From RGIG1668 sp045124495 (GTDB lineage Bacteria > Bacillota > Clostridia > Lachnospirales > Lachnospiraceae): a DNA stretch of 5,650 nucleotides. The position numbers were made by a program, and so were the translations under genes. The notes under the pieces were generated by a model. That model did not search any database. It was not told where the DNA came from and worked only from the letters and a program-made list of their open reading frames with translations. The stretch lies in NCBI GenBank assembly GCA_045124495.1, contig JBGVLX010000073.1, positions 1 through 5,650 on the forward strand. Reading direction: 5' to 3'. Below are positions 1 to 4,566 of this stretch, piece after piece. Within the stretch, counting starts at the first letter, position 1, and every line of letters starts with the position of its first letter.

Positions 1-1
1 A

Positions 2-1300
2 AACATTGAAGATGTGTTAGAAGAAATCGTGGCCAAGATACCGGCTCCCACAGGAGATAAAAACGGTCCTTTAAAAGCACTTATTTTCGACAGCATCTAT
101 GATGCGTATAAAGGTGTTATTGTATTCTGCAGAATCAAAGAAGGAACTGTAAAAAAAGGAACGACCATTAAGATGATGGCAACCGGTGCCAAGGCAGACG
201 TAGTAGAAGTAGGTTATTTTGGAGCCGGACAGTTCATTCCATGTGACGAACTATCAGCAGGAATGGTAGGATATATCACCGCCAGTCTGAAAAATGTAAA
301 AGATACTACGGTAGGTGATACCATCACAGATGCAAACAATGAATGCGAGGAACCACTACCGGGTTATAAAAAAGTAAATCCAATGGTATACTGTGGACTT
401 TACCCGGCGGATGGTGCCAAGTATCCGGATCTAAGAGATGCTTTGGAAAAGCTACAGTTAAATGATGCTTCCCTTCAATATGAGCCGGAAACCTCCATCG
501 CGCTGGGATTTGGATTCCGTTGCGGATTTTTAGGACTGCTTCACTTAGAAATTATTCAGGAAAGATTAGAGAGAGAATATAACTTAGATTTAGTAACTAC
601 AGCTCCGGGAGTAATCTATAAAGTTTACCAGACCGATGGAACAGTGATGGAATTAACCAATCCTTCGAATCTTCCGGATCCATCCAAGATTGAATATATG
701 GAAGAACCTATGGTAAAAGCCGAAATTATGGTTACGACAGAATATGTAGGTGCTATCATGAAGTTATGTCAGGAGCGCAGAGGAATTTATCTGGGAATGG
801 AATACATGGAAGAAACCAGAGCCGTGTTACGTTATGAACTTCCATTAAATGAAATCATTTACGACTTCTTTGATGCATTAAAATCAAGGTCCAGAGGATA
901 TGCCTCTTTTGACTATGAAATGAGCGAATATGTGAAATCAGACCTTGTAAAACTGGATATCCTTATTAATAAAGAAGAAGTGGATGCATTATCCTTTATT
1001 GTACATGCCTCTACTGCATACGAACGTGGAAGGAAGATGTGTGAAAAGTTAAAAGAAGAAATTCCGCGACACCTGTTTGAAATTCCGATTCAGGCAGCCA
1101 TTGGAAGCAAAGTAATTGCCAGAGAAACCGTAAAAGCCATGAGAAAAGACGTATTAGCAAAATGTTATGGCGGTGATATCAGCCGTAAGAGAAAGCTGTT
1201 AGAGAAACAAAAAGAAGGAAAGAAACGAATGCGTCAGGTTGGAAATGTAGAGATTCCACAGCAGGCATTTATGAGTGTTTTAAAGCTGGATGAAGAATAG
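2..1300 (+). CDS. lepA: Elongation factor 4 (LepA), C-terminal part, cut by the left window edge
   Basis: LepA/EF-4 is a translational GTPase that binds the ribosome and acts in back-translocation, initiation or ribosome assembly (its exact role is debated). The open frame runs in from the edge, so the first visible residues (NIEDVLEEIVAKIPAP) are internal; the GTG at 14 in the same frame is a valine codon, not a start. The 432 visible residues of a roughly 600-residue family begin at the end of the GTPase domain, so the nucleotide-binding motifs are off-window. What remains is the beta-barrel domain II (about residues 15-110), domain III with LGFGFRCGFLGLLH (168-181), an EF-G domain V-like part with SRGYASFDYE near 299, and the LepA-specific C-terminal domain with CYGGDISRK (from 388) and the KQKEGKKRM stretch. 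That last domain separates LepA from EF-G. The frame is intact to a normal TAG. A hairpin just downstream suggests the transcript ends there. Confidence 0.97.
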   Translation, partial: NIEDVLEEIVAKIPAPTGDKNGPLKALIFDSIYDAYKGVIVFCRIKEGTVKKGTTIKMMATGAKADVVEVGYFGAGQFIPCDELSAGMVGYITASLKNVKDTTVGDTITDANNECEEPLPGYKKVNPMVYCGLYPADGAKYPDLRDALEKLQLNDASLQYEPETSIALGFGFRCGFLGLLHLEIIQERLEREYNLDLVTTAPGVIYKVYQTDGTVMELTNPSNLPDPSKIEYMEEPMVKAEIMVTTEYVGAIMKLCQERRGIYLGMEYMEETRAVLRYELPLNEIIYDFFDALKSRSRGYASFDYEMSEYVKSDLVKLDILINKEEVDALSFIVHASTAYERGRKMCEKLKEEIPRHLFEIPIQAAIGSKVIARETVKAMRKDVLAKCYGGDISRKRKLLEKQKEGKKRMRQVGNVEIPQQAFMSVLKLDEE

Positions 1301-1312
1301 TGCATGAAATGA

Positions 1313-1370
1313 AAAAGCGAAGTGAATGTGTATGGGAACCGATTTCCTACACGTTCACTCGCTTTTCTTA
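1313..1370 (+). terminator. Probable rho-independent terminator after lepA
   Basis: The left arm 1313-1330 (AAAAGCGA, a bulged A at 1321, then GTGAATGTG) pairs with the right arm 1350-1366 (CACGTTCAC then TCGCTTTT), with one G-T wobble. The stem continues inward: 1331-1332 pair with 1348-1349, and 1334-1338 pair with 1343-1347, closing on the tetraloop CCGA. The stem ends in TTTT followed by CTTAT, so the U-run is short and partly inside the stem. It starts 12 bases after the lepA stop codon. The A-run on the 5' side would make it bidirectional in principle, but no minus-strand gene reaches it. The structure is clear; that it terminates is inferred. Confidence 0.7.
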
Positions 1371-1393
1371 TATGATACCAGGGTTAAAAGGTC

Positions 1394-1422
1394 ATGTTTT
1401 TCATGCTCCCATGAAAAAACAT
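1394..1422 (+). promoter_or_regulatory. Hairpin abutting the hemW ribosome binding site
   Basis: ATG-TTTTT-CATG (1394-1405) pairs with CATG-AAAAAA-CAT (1410-1422) around a CTCC loop, with one bulged A. The stem ends one base before the AGGAGG at 1424-1429. It is AT-rich and so probably only moderately stable. It could influence ribosome access to hemW or protect the 5' end of a processed message, or it may be incidental. No good promoter was found between the lepA terminator and this hairpin. Confidence 0.45.
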
Positions 1423-1438
1423 CAGGAGGAAACAGACT

Positions 1439-2563
1439 ATGAAGAAAAAAGTATCCCTTTATTTACACATTCCATTTTGCGCAAGAAAATGTCATTACTG
1501 TGATTTCCTTTCTATAGCTACAACCAAAGAAAAAAGGAAAAACTATCTTAGAAGTCTTGTAAGTCAAATCAGGCAGACGGAATTTGAACCTTACGAACCC
1601 TATACCATTTTCTTTGGAGGTGGTACCCCTTCTTTATTGGAATCGGAAGAATTGCTCTATTTAAAACAGGAACTGGAAAAGAAGAGAATGTGGCAGGGAG
1701 CTACAGAAATCACCATAGAGTGTAACCCGGACTCCATCACAAAGGAAAAGTTAAAAACGTACCGTGAGATAGGAATCAATCGACTGAGTATAGGACTTCA
1801 AAGTACCAATTCAGAAGAATTAAAGTTGTTAGGAAGAATCCATGATTACGAAACCTTCCTTACAACATATAAAATGGCTAGACAAGAAGGTTTTGATAAT
1901 ATCAATATTGACCTGATGTCTGCGGTACCAAAACAGAACATCACCTCCTATGTGGAAGGGCTAAATAAAATTCTGGCTCTGAATCCGGAACATATCTCTT
2001 CCTACAGTCTAATCATAGAAGAAGGCACACCATTTTATGAGAACGAAGAAATCATAAAATTACTTCCGGATGAAGAGGAAGAACGGGAAATGTATCATAA
2101 AACCCAGGAAATTCTTCAAAGAAATGGTTATGAACGTTACGAAATCTCGAATTATGCCAAACCGGGAAAAGAATGCCGGCATAATCTTGTTTATTGGGAA
2201 TTAGGAGAATACTTTGGTCTTGGACTTGGAGCCTCTTCCTATGTAAATGAAATCCGCTATAAAAATCATGAAACTTTTGAAGAATATGAAAAACATCCGA
2301 CACAAAAAATGGAAATTGAAAAGATAGGAAAACAACAAAAAATGGAAGAATTTATCTTCCTGGGATTGAGGAAAATAGAAGGGATATCAAAAAAGGAATT
2401 TCAACAATTGTTTCAAATCCCTATAGAAGAAATTTACGAAAAAGTAATAAAAAAGTACGAAGCATCCGGTTTCTTAAAATGTAATGGGGACAGAATCCGT
2501 TTTACACCAAAAGGACTAGATGTCAGCAACCAGATTTTAAGTGAATTTTTATTAACAGTATAA
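1439..2563 (+). CDS. hemW: Radical SAM heme chaperone HemW
   Basis: HemW is a radical SAM-family protein that binds heme and is thought to pass it to target proteins. It is often mislabelled as oxygen-independent coproporphyrinogen III oxidase (HemN). The 4Fe-4S motif lies at the N-terminus as HIPFCARKCHYCDF, with Cys14, Cys18 and Cys21 in CX3CX2C spacing. Position 23 is Phe where true HemN has a fourth cysteine, which favours HemW. The SAM-binding GGGTPS motif is at 60-65, followed by the family blocks GLQS, NIDLMSAVPKQ, SSYSLIIEEGTPFY and RYEISNYAKPG. HNLVYW at 248-253 fits the HNxxYW motif associated with heme binding in HemW. The length, 374 residues, matches the family (about 378 in E. 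coli). The ATG start has AGGAGG at 1424-1429 with a 9-base spacer and places the cysteine motif at the usual distance. A weak terminator-like structure follows the stop. A separate promoter for hemW is not evident. Confidence 0.95.
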   Translation: MKKKVSLYLHIPFCARKCHYCDFLSIATTKEKRKNYLRSLVSQIRQTEFEPYEPYTIFFGGGTPSLLESEELLYLKQELEKKRMWQGATEITIECNPDSITKEKLKTYREIGINRLSIGLQSTNSEELKLLGRIHDYETFLTTYKMARQEGFDNINIDLMSAVPKQNITSYVEGLNKILALNPEHISSYSLIIEEGTPFYENEEIIKLLPDEEEEREMYHKTQEILQRNGYERYEISNYAKPGKECRHNLVYWELGEYFGLGLGASSYVNEIRYKNHETFEEYEKHPTQKMEIEKIGKQQKMEEFIFLGLRKIEGISKKEFQQLFQIPIEEIYEKVIKKYEASGFLKCNGDRIRFTPKGLDVSNQILSEFLLTV

Positions 2564-2571
2564 ACGAAAAA

Positions 2572-2590
2572 TGGTTCACTTCGTGAATCA
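2572..2590 (+). other. Small hairpin just after the hemW stop codon
   Basis: TGGTTCAC (2572-2579) pairs with GTGAATCA (2583-2590) around a TTC loop, with one G-T wobble: eight base pairs starting nine bases after the stop. On the + strand it is followed by A residues rather than T, so it is a poor terminator in that direction. On the minus strand the flanking A-run would read as ATTTTT, but there is no minus-strand gene for it to serve. It may stabilise the 3' end of the hemW message. Confidence 0.5.
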
Positions 2591-2591
2591 A

Positions 2592-2623
2592 AAAATTCAA
2601 GCTGAATTTTGGAAGAAAATTCA
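2592..2623 (+). repeat. Alternating complementary repeats forming two exclusive hairpins; weak hemW terminator candidate
   Basis: AAAATTCA occurs at 2592-2599 and again at 2616-2623, and its exact complement TGAATTTT lies between them at 2603-2610. The middle arm can pair with the left copy (8 bp, AGC loop) or the right copy (8 bp, GGAAG in the loop region), but not with both. The left hairpin ends in TTTT, giving a weak terminator-like shape for hemW read-through. A further TGAATTTT lies at 2542-2549 inside the hemW end. The set sits upstream of the hrcA -35 box, so it would be transcribed only from upstream genes. The pairing is exact; any function is inferred, and AT-rich sequence produces such repeats readily. 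Confidence 0.5.
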
Positions 2624-2644
2624 TAGAAAAATACAAAAAAACTG

Positions 2645-2673
2645 TTGACAAATCATACTGTCAGTGATAAGTT
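2645..2673 (+). promoter_or_regulatory. Sigma-A-type promoter of the hrcA-grpE-dnaK operon
   Basis: There is a consensus -35 box TTGACA at 2645-2650. A 17-base spacer leads to TAAGTT at 2668-2673, which matches the -10 consensus at its most important first, second and last positions. TG at 2665-2666 gives an extended -10 (TGnTAAGTT). The predicted start of transcription is near 2680, about five bases before CIRCE, the arrangement typical of HrcA-controlled operons. The -35 box is strong evidence; the exact -10 is less certain, since TGATAA and TTATAT are nearby but badly spaced. Confidence 0.8.
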
Positions 2674-2684
2674 ATATGTAGATG

Positions 2685-2711
2685 TTAGCACTCGATGGTA
2701 GAGAGTGCTAA
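2685..2711 (+). promoter_or_regulatory. CIRCE operator, the HrcA binding site
   Basis: This is a perfect match to the CIRCE consensus TTAGCACTC-N9-GAGTGCTAA, with arms at 2685-2693 and 2703-2711. A G at 2684 and a C at 2712 extend the palindrome to ten base pairs per arm. HrcA dimers bind this element and block transcription until heat shock. Placed just after the predicted transcription start, it would also form a hairpin at the 5' end of the mRNA. No second copy was seen before grpE or dnaK, so this site would control the whole operon. Confidence 0.98.
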
Positions 2712-2724
2712 CAAACAAGCCAAG

Positions 2725-2732
2725 AGAAAGGA
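2725..2732 (+). promoter_or_regulatory. Ribosome binding site that sets the hrcA start
   Basis: AGAAAGGA matches the anti-Shine-Dalgarno complement and lies 7 bases before the ATG at 2740. The in-frame ATG at 2695 has no purine-rich site before it (the preceding bases are the CIRCE left arm), so this element decides the start. Confidence 0.85.
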
Positions 2733-2739
2733 TGATGGC

Positions 2740-3771
2740 ATGCAGTTAGACGAACGTAAGATGAAAATTCTTCAAGCAATCGTTGCAAACTATTTGGAAA
2801 CCGGTGAACCGGTAGGTTCCAGAACAATATCAAAGTTCACAGATTTGAACTTAAGCTCAGCCACGATCCGAAATGAAATGGCGGACTTAGAAGAACTGGG
2901 TTATATTATCCAGCCACATACTTCAGCTGGAAGAATTCCTACGGATGCCGGATATCGCGTTTATGTAGATAAGGTGATGAAGGAAAAGGAAGAAGAAAAA
3001 GAGAATATCAAGCAGAATCTGTTAGAGCGGGTAGACAGGGTTGAGAACCTTTTAAAACAGGTAGCGAAGGTATTAGCTTATAATACGAATTATGCCACTT
3101 TGGTTTCAGCACCCCAGTATAAGAATAAAAAGATAAAGTTTATTCAGTTGTCTATCATAGATGATACCCAGCTTTTAGCGGTAATTATGGTAGATAATAA
3201 CGTAATTAAGAATCAGATTCTGGATTTGACCACACCACTGGAAAATGAAGAAGTACTGAAACTTAACCTGTTGCTGAATTCATTTTTGCAAGGTCAGTCC
3301 TTGGAAGATATTAACATTGAAATGATTACTACCATGAAAGAACAGGCTGGTATGCACCGGGACTTATTAGAACAGATTTTTAATGGTGTAGTAGAAGCGG
3401 TTCATGCAGCAGATGAACTGGAGATATACACCAGTGGTACTACGAATATTTTAAAATATCCGGAATTAGGAGACATCAGTAAAACCAGTGAAATCTTAGA
3501 GGCAATAGAAGAAAAGAAAGTATTGACAGATTTGATTGATGAAACCTTAAGTCATGATGAAAGTCATGGGATACAGGTATACATTGGAGACGAAGCTCCC
3601 GTATCGAATATGAAAGATTTAAGTATCGTTACAGCCACCTATGAATTAGAAGAAGGCGCGAAAGGAACCATTGGAATCATTGGACCTAAGCGAATGGACT
3701 ACAAAAAAGTTGTAACGACATTGCAGAATTTAACGGAAGAGCTGGATGTCATATTTAAGAAAGGAAAATAG
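2740..3771 (+). CDS. hrcA: Heat-inducible transcription repressor HrcA
   Basis: HrcA represses heat-shock operons by binding CIRCE; in studied Firmicutes its folding depends on GroEL, which couples repression to chaperone supply. From the ATG at 2740 the protein has 343 residues, the normal family length, and opens with the family-typical MQLDERKMKILQAIV. The N-terminal winged helix spans about residues 1-77, with GEPVGSRTIS (22-31), SSATIRNEMADLEELGYI (39-56) and the wing HTSAGRIPTDAGYRVYVD (60-77). A charged Lys/Glu helix (about 78-107) leads into the GAF-like dimerisation region, where SGTTNIL (232-238) and the near C-terminal IIGPKRMDY (313-321) are conserved; the latter is usually GPTRMDY, so Lys317 is a mild variation. 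A longer frame from the ATG at 2695 would begin inside CIRCE and is rejected. The gene is first in the operon, is autoregulated through CIRCE, and its TAG directly abuts the grpE start. Confidence 0.97.
   Translation: MQLDERKMKILQAIVANYLETGEPVGSRTISKFTDLNLSSATIRNEMADLEELGYIIQPHTSAGRIPTDAGYRVYVDKVMKEKEEEKENIKQNLLERVDRVENLLKQVAKVLAYNTNYATLVSAPQYKNKKIKFIQLSIIDDTQLLAVIMVDNNVIKNQILDLTTPLENEEVLKLNLLLNSFLQGQSLEDINIEMITTMKEQAGMHRDLLEQIFNGVVEAVHAADELEIYTSGTTNILKYPELGDISKTSEILEAIEEKKVLTDLIDETLSHDESHGIQVYIGDEAPVSNMKDLSIVTATYELEEGAKGTIGIIGPKRMDYKKVVTTLQNLTEELDVIFKKGK
3758..3765 (+). promoter_or_regulatory. Ribosome binding site for grpE, inside the hrcA 3' end
   Basis: AGAAAGGA, the same core as the hrcA site, ends 6 bases before the GTG at 3772 and 12 bases before the ATG at 3778. 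The spacing favours GTG. A second purine run, AGGTGG at 3770-3775, is too close to either codon to serve well. The site lies within the last codons of hrcA, which suggests translational coupling. Confidence 0.65.
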
Positions 3772-4476
3772 GTGGAAATGGAAAAAAACAAGGAAATGCA
3801 GGAAGATATGAAGCAGGAAGAGACAAAACAGGAAACAGTGAAAGAAGAAACTGCGAAGAATGAAGAGGTAAAGCAGGAAGATAATAAGAAAACTGCAGGA
3901 AGTAAAACTGCTGAGACGGCGAAGAAGAATGGGAAAACCACTGAGCCGACGAAGAAAAACGCGAAACCGGCAGGAAGAAGAAATCAGAAAAAGACCACAA
4001 ATACAGCATCGGATCATGTGGCTGGCGAACTTGCACTTGCGAAAAAGCAGGAAGAACTAGACGAAGCCAATGATAAATATAAAAGACTTTTATCAGAATT
4101 TGAAAATGCCAGAAAGCGTACTGAAAAAGAAACAGCCAGAAGATATGATGAAGGTGCGAAGGGCGTTTTAGAAAAGCTTTTACCGATTGTAGATAACTTC
4201 GAGAGAGCCTTACAGTCTATCCCTGAGGAAGACAAAGACAGAGCCTTTGAACAAGGTGTATCCGCGATTTATAAGCAGTTAATGACTGCCTTCGAGTCCA
4301 TCGGAGTAGCCCCTATGAATGCAGAAGGAAAAGAATTTAATCCTGACCTTCATAATGCAGTAATGCACATTGAAGATGATACCCAGGGCGAAAATGTGGT
4401 AGTAGAAGAAATGCAAAAAGGATATATGTATAAAGACAGCGTTCTTCGTTACAGCATGGTAAAGGTAGCAAACTAA
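3772..4476 (+). CDS. grpE: Nucleotide exchange factor GrpE, with a long charged N-terminal extension
   Basis: GrpE is a homodimer that opens the DnaK nucleotide pocket to release ADP. The 234 residues exceed the usual 180-200. The extra length is an N-terminal low-complexity tail: residues 1-38 are Glu/Lys/Gln-rich, and about 39-78 are rich in Lys, Thr and Ala with few acidic residues, including a ten-residue echo (KKNGK at 51-55, KKNAK at 61-65). The conserved protein begins near 85 with the long coiled-coil helix (KKQEELDEANDKYKRLLSEF, 91-110), then ENARKRTEKE and LLPIVDNFERAL (136-147). The beta domain carries the GrpE signature: FNPDLHNAV (189-197), then GY at 217-218, D222, LR at 225-226 and VKV at 230-232. 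The start is GTG, directly after the hrcA stop; ATG at 3778 (two residues shorter) is the alternative. It shares the CIRCE-controlled transcript with hrcA and dnaK. Confidence 0.96.
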   Translation: MEMEKNKEMQEDMKQEETKQETVKEETAKNEEVKQEDNKKTAGSKTAETAKKNGKTTEPTKKNAKPAGRRNQKKTTNTASDHVAGELALAKKQEELDEANDKYKRLLSEFENARKRTEKETARRYDEGAKGVLEKLLPIVDNFERALQSIPEEDKDRAFEQGVSAIYKQLMTAFESIGVAPMNAEGKEFNPDLHNAVMHIEDDTQGENVVVEEMQKGYMYKDSVLRYSMVKVAN

Positions 4477-4508
4477 CACATAAAAAATAACATCATAAGT
4501 TTTATGTG
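4477..4508 (+). other. AT-rich hairpin directly after the grpE stop codon
   Basis: CACATAAAA (4477-4485) pairs exactly with TTTTATGTG (4500-4508), nine base pairs around a 14-base loop, starting at the first base after the stop. A competing smaller hairpin, CATAA (4494-4498) with TTATG (4502-4506), uses part of the same arm. No T-run follows, so it does not look like a terminator; a processing or stability element between grpE and dnaK is possible. The stem is weak. Confidence 0.45.
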
Positions 4509-4526
4509 AGTATCAAAAAAGTAAAC

Positions 4527-4550
4527 ATTGTGTGACAAAAGTCACTTAAT
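4527..4550 (+). promoter_or_regulatory. Imperfect palindrome upstream of the dnaK ribosome binding site
   Basis: GTGAC (4532-4536) and GTCAC (4541-4545) pair around an AAAA loop. After one T-T mismatch the symmetry continues outward through ATTG (4527-4530) and TAAT (4547-4550), with a G-T wobble. As DNA, TGTGA-N6-TCACT (4531-4546) resembles the CRP-family site TGTGA-N6-TCACA with one mismatch. As RNA it is a small hairpin three bases before the AGGAGG at 4553. No recognisable -35/-10 pair was found nearby, so an RNA role or chance is at least as likely as an operator. Confidence 0.45.
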
Positions 4551-4566
4551 TTAGGAGGAAAATAAA

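Noticed and set aside
14..16. GTG as the start of a complete short LepA
   Set aside because: The frame is open to the window edge and the residues before it (NIED) continue the LepA sequence, so it is an internal valine codon.
1371..1376. TATGAT as a possible -10 box for hemW
   Set aside because: The position 17 bases upstream reads TACACG, which is not a -35 box, and it falls within the lepA terminator hairpin; there is no extended -10 TG either.
1300..1503. 67-residue + frame starting with GTG across the lepA stop and into hemW
   Set aside because: It overlaps the lepA terminator hairpin, the hemW ribosome binding site and the first 65 bases of hemW, has no ribosome binding site of its own and resembles no family I know.
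2052..2303. Minus-strand 83-residue frame opposite hemW
   Set aside because: It lies entirely opposite a well-conserved coding region, with no supporting start signals.
2695..2739. N-terminal 15-residue extension of HrcA from ATG 2695
   Set aside because: It begins inside CIRCE, lacks a ribosome binding site and precedes the family-typical start at 2740.
3699..4036. Three overlapping minus-strand frames opposite the grpE 5' end
   Set aside because: They are rich in Phe, Ser and Leu because they read the complement of the Lys/Glu-rich GrpE tail; no ribosome binding site or family features.
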